This document shows, in pieces, positions 31,159 to 43,488 of a DNA stretch of 64,000 nucleotides. The notes below the pieces were generated by a model. It did not search any database. It had not been told where the DNA came from and saw only the letters and a program-made list of their open reading frames with translations. The stretch is from contig NMRA01000137.1 in NCBI GenBank assembly GCA_002633005.1, forward strand, positions 248,001-312,000, read 5' to 3'. Made by a program: the position numbers and the translations under genes. Position 1 is the first letter of the stretch. Each line of letters begins with the position of its first letter. Source of the stretch: Phoronis australis. Lineage: Eukaryota; Phoronida; Phoronidae.

Positions 31159-34100
31159 GACAATCTGCCAGGTTTCAGTAACCGTTTGAAGCCTTGTAGA
31201 TAATTGGCCTGCTTGTTGTCATACGGAACAAAAGACTGTGCTGGGCAGTTAACAAAGGAGCCAGATGTTACCACACGTTCAGAACCCCTAAAGTCTGCAA
31301 AAGTTGCACAGAATGCCGTCATGAGTACTGAGTTTTTATTCTAGAAAAAGACTTTAATAGAAGTGAAAACTTAGTATGAAGGATGAGGATAATCATTCCA
31401 ATTTTCGTCAGTCTAGAAATTAACTGCCACCTCATCCCTGCACATTTTGCAATAGTAACTGGTGTTTTGGTACTGTGTGCTTACATCCTTCGCAAGAAGG
31501 GACGTACGACGAAGCACTAGGGCCAAATGAAATAATAAAAATCGGCAATTATCTCGTTATGTTAAAAACCGAAAGGAAAATAATAGAACGTCTTGTCTCA
31601 GTCACGAGTGCACACACACGCTAGGTTTCGCTGCGGTCCATGAAACAACAATGTCAGCCACTGGTCGACCAATGAGATTTCGCTACGAGATTTGTCTCCC
31701 TCCCTACCTTCTCCGCTTTCACGATAATAGTGCCAGAAAATAAATGAAACGTTGATTAAGGATTGACATCAAAATGTATAAAGTTAAAGTATATGATATC
31801 AAAGAGTTGATAATCGAGCATAAATGGCCAACGAGGTCAAGCACCATTCAAAAGAGTACTTTCCTAGAAAGCCTGTCCTTTTGAGATATTTTTGTCGAAT
31901 GATGTACAAAGTGAACCTACGTGTTCGGTTTGCTGTTGAATTATCTTTTTAAGAGACGCTTCTCCCAGTACGCCAATCGTTCGTGAGGCGCTTGCGACGA
32001 GATTTCTTTGAAATAGTTTCTTACCTAAAGCTTTTTGTAATAATTCAACATTCCCGAATCACCGATTAATCATCCCTTTACCATTCAGTGTGAATTGGCA
32101 TCCAACCTATTCAATATTTGTTGTGGTTTCTCACTGGCAAATCACTTGTTATCTTATCTTTCTGTTGTGCTCCTAAGTTATCGCATCTATGTTAAGAAAA
32201 TGTGATACCACGGGCGCACCCAAATGAGCCCCCAATTTGACGAATTGGGCAAACAAAAGTCCGAGTAAAGGAGACAAAAATTCACAAAATCCACGGGAAG
32301 TCAGCGCGGACGCACGGTTCGTGGGCCTGAAAAAGATGGTCCCGTATTCGAAATGACCTTTTATTCAACGTAAGGGATATGATAAATGACGATGCAAAAT
32401 TGGATAAGGTTGCAAAATGCTAAGCCCAATTTTCGACTTTTCCGGCATGAAGTTAGGGAGTATCGCAACCTAAGAAAAAGTATTTGTTATTCTAAATTCA
32501 TGCCTGAGCGTTTCCAAATAAGGTTCTCCTATTTTGCAGTAAGCATGTAAAACTATATTTTAATATAGTTTTACATGCTTACTGCAAATTAAAATTTGCT
32601 TGATTGAATTGCATTGTTGGTTTCTGCAGTTGTACATTTTGGTTGATGAAATAAACTTCTCAAAGCTATATCAGTTTGCTACTATGAACAATGAAGCCTT
32701 GAGCTTGCTAGCGAGACGCTTGCCTTTCATTTACGAAGGTTTACGTGATTTTGCGGCTTGATCTCGCTAAACTCGCCTTGAGGAACGCACCCGACAAACT
32801 TACAGAGCGTCATCCATGTTTGACTCTCACGGCTCAGTCTTTTACTGGAGTCTTTCATAAACGCATTGTGAAAAATAGGAGATCTCAGTATTTATGCATT
32901 TGTTAGTGAACAACTTTGATGGCAACTTTAATCACCACTCTATGAGCACCTTGGTGACATAAATGTATTTCTATATATATAAAGACAGAGATTGGCTATC
33001 ACGTAACTTTGTATACATTTAGCAGGTCGGATATTTTATTGTGTGTACCTGAGTGTTCGTGCAAGCCTGGCTGTGGACAAAAGATTTTAACTTAGTAAAC
33101 TTTTAGGCGATTTTGATATGGGGCTACATGAACCGCGTGTTGCTTTGGCTGTTTATAGTAGAATGTGCGATCTCTCTTTATATCTGGGTACAAAATTAAC
33201 CAATACATAAGTGACACACATGTATGTTAGGCGCGATCGTTGAAATGACATCATTGTGAAGTTCTTTAAAAGCGTGAGAGAATTTTATCATTCATCGCGA
33301 TTAATTGCGGCAGTCTGTTGGCATTGTCTGATTTTCTTCCTTCCCGTTGTGTAAGAGGCTGGTGTGCTGTATTCACTACTTCCTATGTACGGCAATAGAT
33401 GACAGTTTAGTGATTTTCATTCGGACGTCCGGCTCTTTTCAACAAACGTTGACACGCAGAGGTTCAAAGATCCATGGTAGTTCAGTCACCAGCTTATATA
33501 AGCATCGATGTCCAATAAGATTAACTGGACATTCCACTCAGTTTCACGTGTTATTGACCTGTACATGGACTTATGGGACAAGCCGCGGACATCATTTCAG
33601 GAAAATGTTACAAATTAATTATTTTATTGGCTGCTGAATTGCACACGTAATGACTCCATTCTAGGCGCAGCCAGACTGTTTTTATGAATCGTTTAATCAA
33701 CGTTTTTTGTAGCCAATGAAGGAGCTAACCGAGATAAAGAGAGCGTGACTGGATGTCATATGTGCTACTTAATTTGGCGAAGTCTCGCTGTAGACGAATC
33801 AAAACTGATTTACATGTCGTTGAGACAAATCAGTTACGTTTGCAGACTAGAACTAGAACGATTCCATAGAACAAATAACTTATTTTTAACACCAGTTAAA
33901 CAGTTCTCTCAACTTACCATATATTAGTCTGTTTGGGTAACAACATCATTAAAGAGTCTCAGTAAGACAAGTCGTGGTCACGGGTCCATGATGACAGACA
34001 ATTTATAAGTGAATCATTTTTGCAACAATATTAAAGTTTCTCCGTTTGTGTAGCCAATATTTTCCCTTAAAACAATGATTAATTGTCCACGAGTAAATCA

Positions 34101-35231
34101 ATATAGAATAAAAAATGATAAAAGAGGTAAAAACCCAATCAGTTGCAAGTAATTTCAGAACATTACAATCCTTTATTGGCGAAATAACGCAGTTTCTGGG
34201 AAAACTAAAATGTAGCAATCCCTAATGTATGGCCATCATTTTATAGGCGAATATAAGAAAGACCATGCCAGTCTTTACTGTTGTTGCATTTTCGGAGTGT
34301 CATGTCAGCCATGCAATATGATGAAGAGTGTCGAGAGTTGTAAAATATGGATTCTAGCGAAAATTTGAAAATACATCGATCCTGAATACATATGTATCTG
34401 TATGTGTATGTACTTTATCATTATAGTGAAATGTGTGCAGTGTACAACCATTAATTTCGAACATTGTGGGAAGACACTGTAATTAAAATTGACGTCTCCA
34501 GCCACAATGGGCTCATAAGTCAAGTTGAAAACATTCCGAGCAAAATTCCAACAAAAAGGCAATCTTAGAGTTAATATTTTCTTCGTTCTAAAGCACAAGT
34601 TGCAGGGAGGTCTCACCGCACTTCCATCTCAAGTCAGGACGAAACCTCATTTGAAAACGAAATGATTTTCGTCCTCACTTGAAGTTTTCACATTCTATCA
34701 CGTATAAAAGTTCCTCGAAACCACAAATGATAGATATAAGGCAAATACAATAGTTCTGCTTTAATAAATTTTACAATCGAAACTTAGGTGTTTCGTGAAT
34801 GACGGTAATCCAGAACAGATCGTCTCTTCTCGCGTAGGCTCCATTTAATTTTTAATCTTCATCTGCCTATCCTATAACAATAACAACATATTTGCTGTTG
34901 GTTTACTTTTCTTCACATATGCGCCTTTATAACCCCTTCCTGAATCACATTTTCTTACTAAAATACGTTTGTCAACTCTGCTTGGATTCATTAAAAGTAA
35001 GCGATTACACAGGCGAAATATATTTTTATGCTGCTTGCATTCAGCAGTCGCCTAACATGTGTCGCCGTACAAAATAGGACTGACAACTAACTAAAATAAC
35101 CCAGAGCTAGAGTACGCACATGTTCACCTGCTATACTTACAATATCGATGGAAGACATCCGGCTACCTTGGCGTACATGGCATCTGATGACACAAAATAC
35201 AGATATAGGAACGCACTATTTTAGCGGAAAT
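31159..35231. other. 4-kb AT-rich spacer, one perfect hairpin
   Basis: Short frames of up to about 103 codons occur without motifs or paired splice sites. The only clear structure is the hairpin at 32533-32588, listed separately. Confidence 0.4.
32533..32588. repeat. perfect 26-bp inverted repeat with 4-nt loop
   Basis: The left arm starts TTTGCAGTAAGCATGTAAAA; after a TTTA loop its exact reverse complement follows. A perfect, unbulged 26-bp stem is longer than chance would give. It could be a small hairpin RNA precursor, a MITE remnant or a cloning/assembly fold artefact. Confidence 0.85.
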
Positions 35232-35393
35232 TTTCGCGCCCGATAGCCCTAGGGCTGTTTCTTTTGTCTTTTGAATGATAATCAGTCTACTGATGGTTGC
35301 CGCTGTTTGAAGAAATCAAGCTAGGGACAAAAGTTAGAAAATATTCCTATAGCTCTATGTCAAAAGACAAACCTATGTAGCCTGCGCGGGAGA
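35232..35393. repeat. possible MITE with imperfect inverted ends
   Basis: TTCGCGCCCGATAGCC with TTTGTCTTTTGA on the left is roughly inverted on the right (TCAAAAGACAAACC, then GCCTGCGCGGG). The arms match only in blocks. Confidence 0.3.
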
Positions 35394-35419
35394 ACACTCA
35401 AAGCTAAAGACTAAAGAAA

Positions 35420-35630
35420 AAATTAACTTTTGTTTATCTAGTACAATATTTTGCTGATGCGGTATTTCGAGCTAAGTTTGGTAAGTTAGAAAAAATAGAT
35501 TGTCGTTGAGATATTAATTGTAAGATAAAGTAATAGTGTGCAAATCTAATGGTATCATATTTGTATAAAAATCATATGTGTATAAAAATAGTTTTTCTAA
35601 CATAACAAAGATGAGAGATAAAAACAGTCA
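35420..35630 (+). repeat. direct repeat R1 (pair with 35941-36133)
   Basis: About 190-210 bases are repeated 520 bases downstream. The 39-nt core differs at four positions, while flanks carry many substitutions and indels, so the core is better kept. Both copies also share ACAAAGATGAG at the right. Confidence 0.75.
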
Positions 35631-36929
35631 CAGACATGCACGAAATGGAGACTCTAAAATATCCCATGGAAAGATGGAATAAACCTTCACCAGTATAAAA
35701 TATTATGAAACGGGGGGAGGAGTAAAAGGCGGGAAAACAAGTTTTGAAGACCGAGCAGAAACACGACTCAACTCTCTGAGTTCAGAGAAGCTTTTGAAGT
35801 TCAGTGAACCCTCCAGATGGAAAAAAGAACTATTTTTGACATTTATTTAGGAATAGATCACAGTGACGATGTACACGAACACAAGCAACTGCAAAATGAT
35901 GGACGGAAGAAAATATCCTCTGTAAGTAGATTACATTGAAATTAAATTTCGTTTATCTAGGACAGTATTTTGCTGATGCGGTGGTTCGAGCTAAGTTTGG
36001 TAAGTTAAAAATAGAACGTGGTTGAGATGTGTATTGTAAGATAAAATAATAATATACAAAACTAGTAGTATAATAGGTATAAAGTATTTCCTTTTTTTTC
36101 AAATATAACAAAGATGAGCGACAAAAAAGTCAAATGCTGAAAGCACCACCTGTCCTTACTCACCCTGGCCAACCCGCGATCTAGAACGACCCGAAGGCGA
36201 TCGAGAAGGAAATTTGGCGCGAGAAGCGAAGCCAGGCAAGGTGAGTGAATTTGATGAATTTTCGTTTTTTTTACTTCCAACATGACTTCAAGGTGTAACA
36301 CAATTAGGAAGGGCAGGTAAAGGTTTAGGATGGTGTCTCTCCCAATTATAGGAGATAAGTTACGTTGACCGAGGCATCGCTTAAGCCGAAGGTGATTTGA
36401 ATGTCATTTTTGGCACTAAATCAATAAATTGACCATGGAGTTATGAATAAATTACGTGTGAAAATATGACGCAACGCTTACTTTTTGTAGTTTTGTCAGG
36501 ATCTCTGATTTTTCGACGCTTTAATGTTGAAAGATGCGATCGAGAACGCAACGATATAAGCGATGGGGAACTTAAATGTGTGTTTGTTTATGCGATCAGG
36601 AACGCATTGTGGTGTGTCGAACAGTAATGAACGTTTTACTAATATAACGTAGCAAAGGTTACAAAATAAGTGTGGTGCAATGATTTAATCACATTTTGTG
36701 TCGTTACTGTGTTACTTTACAACATAGCATATTTCCATTAAATTGCCATGAGCACTACATGTATATCAAGCATAATTCAAGTTTAGTTTCACAAACGAAT
36801 TTATTCTCATTTCAGGAAACAAGTTCACTGGCGAGCTTCAACGAACATGTTACCCACGACGTGAAGGTACACCTGACCAGTGTTTTGAAAAGTACAGGCC
36901 AAACATCTACTTTTAGACCAAACCACTGA
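35442..36929 (+). CDS. candidate spliced exons including a duplicated 39-nt exon
   Basis: Five blocks have acceptor and donor signals. Exons 1a (35442-35480) and 1b (35961-35999) are 39 nt, both between TTTATCTAG and GGTAAGTTA, and read QYFADAVFRAKF and QYFADAVVRAKF. Exon 2a (35851-35921) lies between ATTTATTTAG and CTCTGTAAGTAG and is open only in the phase that follows 1a (IDHSDDVHEHKQLQNDG). Block 2b (36185-36240) ends at a strong donor (AAGGTGAGTG) but is open in all phases. Exon 3 starts at 36816 after CTCATTTCAG. Joined straight to 1b it reads NKFTGELQRTCYPRREGTPD and DQCFEKYRPNIYF to a TAG at 36914; in phase 0 it reads ETSSLASFNEHV to a TGA at 36927. No family recognised. First exon not found. 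Confidence 0.35.
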
Positions 36930-38036
36930 GAACAAGAGTTTCTAAACTGAAGACTCACCCAGGAGTTGTTACATGTGGCCTGTCAGTCAGGGGTAAACAA
37001 ATTGTTGCAGCACCGTGATGAAAGCGAGTGTAGAATCTTCTTGTAAAATTGTGACAGCAAAAGGAAAAAAACAAATAGTCAGTGAAGTCAAAGAATGATG
37101 ATGAGGTGGCCCATGGGGAGAGAGGGGAGTGCGGCAACACTTCTCGAGATGATTCAAAGATTCTCACGTATAAACGTCTGTGATAAAAAATTGGCCAGAT
37201 GTTGTTTAAACTGGTGTGCTGATAAAACGAGTGGGATTTTACTTGATGTTTTACTGATAACATCAATACAGACATGAACAGATTGACTTGGGGCACGTTG
37301 TGTTTGACTCTTCTGTTTTGTAGTATTGGTCCTAAGTTCACCTGCATCATCAGTTCATGATCGCGAGTTTAATTTGACATTGAAAAAGATTGAGAGTTAT
37401 AATACACATACTATATTGTGATTTTCTCAAAACGTAGTCAACCTGTTGTCATTTACGTCACTTCAACTACACACTGTAGTGATTTACACAGGAAATCAAC
37501 AATATTAAAGCATTTCTATTATAATATTAATCTTTTAACACACATACCTCAAAATTGGTCTTAAAAATATATATAAATTTATTTATAGGGAAATCAACAA
37601 AACAAACCCATTGAACATTTCCAACGAATTACTTTTGGAATGACTAAATCATCACTGAATCATAGACAATGTATTTAGGACTGATTGATAGTATAACAGT
37701 CTCTCTCAGGAAATCAACTACAATATGAAAGCAATTTCTTCAATAATCATAGACGTTTATTTTCATTCAAAATACTCATTGGTCAGAACAATTGTATGTA
37801 AGTATTGCCCATTGTCACTTAGTGTGGCAATTTATATCTACCTAAACACTACAAAAATGTACTGGTTCTGTTAAAGATCCTTTTGAAATAACACAAATAT
37901 AGAAAGAAACTTGAGGAAAAAAGGTTCAAAACAAAACGTCAAAATACTATCACATCAGACAACTATCAACCACAGACTTTGTAAATCTGAATAAACTATA
38001 GTGACTTAATAACCTTCAGCACTGAACTTAATGATT
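36930..38036. other. no supported gene
   Basis: A 131-codon minus-strand frame (36955-37350) is rich in aromatic and histidine residues and matches nothing I know. I see nothing else. Confidence 0.35.
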
Positions 38037-39278
38037 TCATTCATGACGTTTCTGCTTGCTATGCCTGTACAAGGAGGCATACTGTTTGCATGACATGCCA
38101 CATTCACAACAAAAAGGAGTGTCATCGTGCTGTGACGCAGTGTTGCATCACGCTTACTCTTTCCGTGAAAAGTTGATCACAGATAGGGCACTGCATCGAC
38201 TTGGTTCCTGAGCACGATGCTTCGTGTTGTGTTTTACTATATTGGTAAAAATCTCTTGACGCATGCAATGTGTCAATCACAGGGCTGGTAAAGATCTTGC
38301 TTTGTTCAAGTAGCGTCTCTGTATTTTATTGCCATGTGGTCATACTAAGTCGATTTCTTCGTTCCTGAACGAGGCTCCACAACACACACACACACACTCT
38401 GTTGTGATATGCAGCAGTTGTACTACTCTTTTTTGAATGCGCCCTAAAGGACTCATCTTGTGGCTACACTATGAGTTCAACTGAAAAAAATCAAACGCAT
38501 TCAGTTATGTTTGTTAGACTAAATCTCACTTAGAAATAACGAAAAAACGATGAAATGTAATTAATAATTAACCCATCAACTAATTCAGGCTCCGTATTAT
38601 TCTAAAATTTTTGACCTAATACCGTAACTTGAACGACTTTTCAGGCCAATGCATAGAAATAAATGTACGTTCACGAACGCCTTTTTGCGTTCACGATCGC
38701 CATAGAGAATTAACGGCATCGTTCCCGATCGCCGCCTCACACAAGGACCTGCTTGTATTGGTAAATATCTCAAATTGTTTCACAAATCATAACTAACAAA
38801 GGTGTCACCAGGGACGATTAAACTATAAACGTCACACGTCTCTTCTTAAGAACCCTGGAATTGCTAATAACAAGTAGAAATTGTCGATTTTACGAGGCGC
38901 AAGGCATTTTACCGAAAGCCATTGCTTTCTGAGCTCTTTATTTTAAAAAATAAGCAAAAGCCAAGTATTATTTCAGATCCACAACGAAAGTTAAACTCTG
39001 ACACTTTTCTGTGTGTAACATTCGTACCAAAGTGGCCTCTATTTAAGCAGAAAATAACACTTAAACTCACCGGGTACGTGACTGTTTTCTGCCATTTTTG
39101 GTGCAAGGTCTCGTTCTCGATCGGCCGGGGTGTTACTGACTCCTCGAGATACAGGGACCTGGGCTGCGTTCCGTAGACTGCAAGACATAAGCTAGCACGT
39201 GCGGCCAAATATGTCTGCTCTTGGAACGGAAACGATGAATTCGATCCCACAATTCAACGCTTCAACCTCACCCGCCAT
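38037..39278 (-). pseudogene. small two-finger C2H2 zinc-finger gene with one extra base
   Basis: The terminal exon (38037-38318) follows an ATACAG acceptor and encodes two C2H2 fingers. The first is CPICDQLFTERVSVMQH with its last histidine in another frame; the second is CCECGMSCKQYASLYRH then SKQKRH and a stop. One surplus base at about 38136 separates them; ignoring it gives canonical C-x2-C-x12-H-x3-H spacing. Upstream, exon B (39071-39177) lies between GTCTTGCAG and CCGGTGAGTT and reads VYGTQPRSLYLEESVTPRPI; a 7-base exon A (ATG GCG G, 39272-39278) fits its phase. Exon B in that phase does not join the finger exon in frame. A start within it (MAENSHVP, ATG at 39095) does. An exon may be missing. 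The extra base could be a sequencing error or a real lesion. Confidence 0.5.
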
Positions 39279-40616
39279 TACAGTGACCGCTGCCAGGCCT
39301 GGCTAGTGGGCTTTCGATCAAACAGGCGAAACACTCACTACTCACTCATGTGACTTTGCGGTGTCCTGCGAGATCTTGTTACTTGCAAGGAATCGAACTC
39401 GATTTTTTTATATTTTCCGCTCTGCTTCAGTACGAATTCAAGACAAGTGTTTATTATTCTAAGCACATTACGGACATGTACGTAGTTCAAGTTCGCAATT
39501 GCTGACACCTGGATTCGAACTACAAACTCGAGGAAAACTCGACATATCGCGTTTGGAATCGAACTCATAATTTTAACGTTGGGGGAAATGGGCTAAATGC
39601 CTTAAGACATGTTCAATATATGTAATTTTGCGCACCATATCTTTGTTTCATTTTATTCAACACATTCAATAGCGACGGGGCCATCAAATGCAAACCTAGA
39701 TTAGACAAGCACTCTCTTAAACAACAACATACTTGAACACAAAATTATAAGCACTTAAGTTTGTATTAAAGTAGAGCGGAAAATGGGCGAGTACAAAGAT
39801 TAGACCTTGGACCTTGGTCAAAACAACAGTTTGTTTACCGTGTACATTGGTTCTACCAGAAATCGCACTTACTGTTTCGACTCGTAGCTATTCACTTCGT
39901 CCTCAGGGAATTCAGTGTTTTTACGACAGCATTTCAAAAGTATTTTCGTTAAAAGTGAGAATTACGTTAACTAGCATTGTATACTGAATTAAAACATTGA
40001 CGGGGCGACTTATGTCAATACTAAGATGGCCATATCGCTACTCAAGATGTTCTGCCGTTATTACTATGTTATTAGGATGCCCAAGTATTGAATACCACGA
40101 AGCTTAAAATATTTAAAATCTACATGCACTTTACGCAAAACAATACGAAGTGTGGAATCGGCGAATGTTATGATGTAAAATTTGCGAGTGACTTCGTTCT
40201 TTTAAACACGTTTTTCTGCTTCGCGGTATTTCTACCTGAGCAGGCAAATTGCATCGGTGACGACACTGCGTTGACAACTGTGTAGTTAAAAGGTTACCTC
40301 TTAGTGGCTACGAACATTTATCGCCTCAGGTATGAGACCTCCTAAGGAGAAGTAGTTATGGCTATTTAAATGTAATTAAGTGTAAGCGATCCAGCTATTG
40401 GCATGTGCTCTGAGGAGTCATGTCATTCTACTTTGTGGTGTAAAAGGAGTGGATTCTATTTTGTGAGGCCAAGTTTTATGCAGTATCACTAGACAAGCGA
40501 AAGCAGTAGTGCCTGTGAACGCTATTCGTAAATATTAACGTGTATCAAATTTCCAGCATCAATTGACCTATCGCAAGCTCCGTTCCCTTGCGAAACGTCG
40601 ACAAAAAAACCATAAG
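39279..40616. other. no supported gene
   Basis: Probable upstream region of the zinc-finger gene, then AT-rich spacer. I see no further exon. Confidence 0.35.
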
Positions 40617-40650
40617 TTTTACCCGACAACGCGGTGTTTGTCGGGTAAAA
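40617..40650. promoter_or_regulatory. perfect 13-bp inverted repeat abutting a start codon
   Basis: TTTTACCCGACAA and its exact inverse TTGTCGGGTAAAA are separated by eight bases, and the last A is the first base of an ATG. In RNA it would form a stable hairpin directly before the start codon. A regulatory role is inference. Confidence 0.6.
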
Positions 40651-40718
40651 TGGCGGCTCGGAAACGAAGTTTACGATCGGATAGTGTTAAAAGTCCAATT
40701 CTAAATTTCTCCAGTTAG
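40650..40718 (+). CDS. candidate start exon or 22-residue ORF
   Basis: ATG in AAAATGGCGGC opens MAARKRSLRSDSVKSPILNF followed by SS and a stop. The basic, serine-rich start looks like that of a nuclear protein. A weak donor (CCAGTTAGT) overlaps the stop, so this may be a first exon. No partner exon found. Confidence 0.3.
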   Translation: MAARKRSLRSDSVKSPILNFSS

Positions 40719-41286
40719 TGCACCAATGAAGTAAACGAAAGTAGTTCTGCTTGTCGCGTCAGCTGTTGGTATCATTATCTCGATTTTTGACCCACAACGC
40801 GTGACTGGACAAAGCCTTTTCAAATTAGTGTAGATAAGCCGGTGAAGCGTGAGACCCCTGAGGTCCCAATCGAGTCCTCACCACAACTCCTTGTTATGTG
40901 TGTCAAGAATGCTGGGTTCTGATTGGTCAGTTAAGCCGTCACTCAAAACCCTGGCTATGGGCACATTAGGCTTTCAGGCAACTTTCACATCCAATTCCCT
41001 AAAACAAAACAATGCTCTGTAAACTTCGACAAACCTCAAAACTTCGGAGGGAAGTTTGAATAATCCTTTCTGAGTCTGCTAAACGGACAAGTGTGACCTA
41101 CGCTTTTAGCGAATTGCAAGGCACTTGTAGGCAAAGACCACCCATCAAGAAGCATAATAAATTCCTGTTTTATCTATCAAGATTGACGCCAATGATGCAT
41201 TAGCAAGTGACAGAACGAGGAGTGTATGAAATCATCATAACATGGTATGGTATCCTTTTAATATAAACAATATCTTTTTACTGCCG
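40719..41286. other. no supported gene
   Basis: Spacer before THAP transposon copy C; nothing seen. Confidence 0.4.
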
Positions 41287-41290
41287 TTAA

Positions 41291-42942
41291 AGGAGCATGC
41301 CACCCAAAAAAGCAACCTAATTCGTATCAATTTAGATCGAGTAGTTCTACTCCATAACGACACGTACGGTTGCGTTACCTGACACCTGACGGCAGACGGA
41401 GGTGTTGAAATTATCCAATGACGTAATCGGTTTCACACGCAGTCTGTTCAGCAGTTCACAACACGGGTTACTGGTGTCATCTTATCGCTTGAAGTCGTCG
41501 TTTAACACCAATAAATCCTCAAACTTCGATGTAAAACCCTTAAAAATACACCGAGTTCTTATAAAAACGTGTTGTTTTATTTCACTCTTACGGATTTATT
41601 TGTATTTGGATACACTGTAGCCTACAAAGTTCGGCAGGCCAATAAGGTCCGTAGCAGGAGTTTGGGGTGTGTTCGGAGATAATTTCGAAGTATTTTCCGT
41701 GATATACAGACAGGAGAACCTAGATCTGTGTTGTTTAGATTTGTGATTTTTTTAGTTCTTAACACAAAACGCTTGTTATTCTAGCTAGGAGCCTGATCAG
41801 GCCCCGGCGTCTCGGCCGGCCGGATTGACTCGTTATCCCGGCCAATGGCTCAGAAACTGATCAGATATCACGAACATAAACCAGCCAAAGTTCAGTGGAA
41901 ACTTAACTTCCAGTCAAGAAAATACTATACTAGTGAGCCAAAGTAATGAGAACGTGATTATGTTGGTGAATTAGCCACGAAACTGCAAATCTACTTAATG
42001 GTCGGGGTCCACGAATTCAGGTTCCGCTTTGGCCACAGCACCGTTATACATTGACAATCATTATTTGAGTAATGTAAATGTAAATAAATATTCCCTTTAC
42101 ACCTGGCCGTGGGATGGAAATCGAGTTGTTTCACAACAGTTTCTGCCAGCAAACACTAAATTAGCATGAGCTCACACGGCCTCGGTGTCCCGTCCATTAG
42201 TTTTATTGTACCTAAAGCCGGTAACGCAGTGATTTATTCATTGCTGGCTTCTCAAATCATTTGCACTCACGAACACTCCAAAGGCATTACAAATTGCATC
42301 TAATGAGACAGACTTTGTTTCAGTTTTATATAAGTATTGGTTAGGGTGAGAATAATTCATTTTGAAACAGAACGCTCAGTAATAAACGCCAACATAGCAA
42401 CTCGCAATCCCGACTTTGGACGAGCTAGAGCCCATCAGTCCCGACTTCGCAGGTGGATCGTTAAGTTTTACAGGCTATCAATTCGAACAGAAAAATACTA
42501 GAGAGGCGCCGTGAACAAGCTCATAGAACGGAACGTATGGAGTTACTTGGTAAGCCGGCATTCGTCAGGCACTGTCAATCGGACTTCTGCAGGCCACAGG
42601 AACGGAGATGTTTCACGGCCTCATACTTGCTATTTGCAGCGTACATTTCATTCTTCACTACCATGAGCCACTTCCTAAGCATTTCGGACTCTCGAGGAAG
42701 TGAAAACGATATACCCGCTTTCCTCGCAGCTGCTTATTTCGGACCAGCGGGAACGACGCATCGCAACATAGTGGCATTCACTCTGCATATGAACCACTGA
42801 CGTCGCTAGCGTCGTTTCTCACCTTCCTCACAGGTTAACGCGACACCTCTTGGCAAGGTAAGGTCGACCGTATGCGAGGCGTTGTGGACATAGACCGATT
42901 AAGACGGCAAAAAAACCTAATTAAATCGGGTGGCATTCTCCT
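41291..42942 (-). mobile_element. TTAA/THAP transposon (Kolobok-like), copy C, inverted
   Basis: TTAA at 41287-41290 and 42943-42946. On the minus strand it starts AGGAGAATGCCACCCG and ends with the inverse of AGGAGCATGCCACCC. At 1652 bp it is nearly the same length as copy B. Its THAP region (about 42530-42790) is the most decayed of the four, with several indels. It lacks the nested MITE of copy A. Confidence 0.8.
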
Positions 42943-42946
42943 TTAA

Positions 42947-43488
42947 CCCTCGAAGCTTGGAACAAGTTTGAAAAGTCCTTGCCATTAATGTCCAATCTGC
43001 GTGACTAAGGTTTCGGGCGACTTATCCGACTGGCCAGTGTCCAAAAAGACTTCGCCAAAATACCGTTACGGGTACAGTACACTATCAAAAACAGCAATAT
43101 TTTACTGAGTAAGGCTTTTATCTCTGAATTGAACTGCGAATCATGACAGGACACAAAGTAAGACTGTGTTCAGTTTTATTTTAAAATGCTGGGCAACATT
43201 GAATGGAGAAACCGTACTCTCTATACTATTTACGCCAACTGAATGTATTTCTCGGAGTAAATACTGTCAACAATGTGTTTCTTCGTTCTCTGTACATATA
43301 AAATTATTTCCATTGAAATTTCGTCTACTATTAAGTTTTTTGCTTTGTAGATTAAATTTATACACGTATACTTGTAGTGTCTTGAACTGAAACAGACGGT
43401 TTTAACTGGCAGACCTCTTGCGATGACTTAAACGGAGCTCAACTATACGTAAGCCCAGCAAACAACGATATAAACTCATGGATACTAA
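42947..43488. other. no supported gene
   Basis: AT-rich spacer with a 74-codon hydrophobic frame (43166-43390) that I cannot support. Confidence 0.35.

Noticed and set aside
38037-39177. Straight join of exon B to the finger exon in exon B's long frame
   Set aside because: It meets a stop after about a dozen codons; only a start inside exon B, or an extra exon, gives the finger frame.
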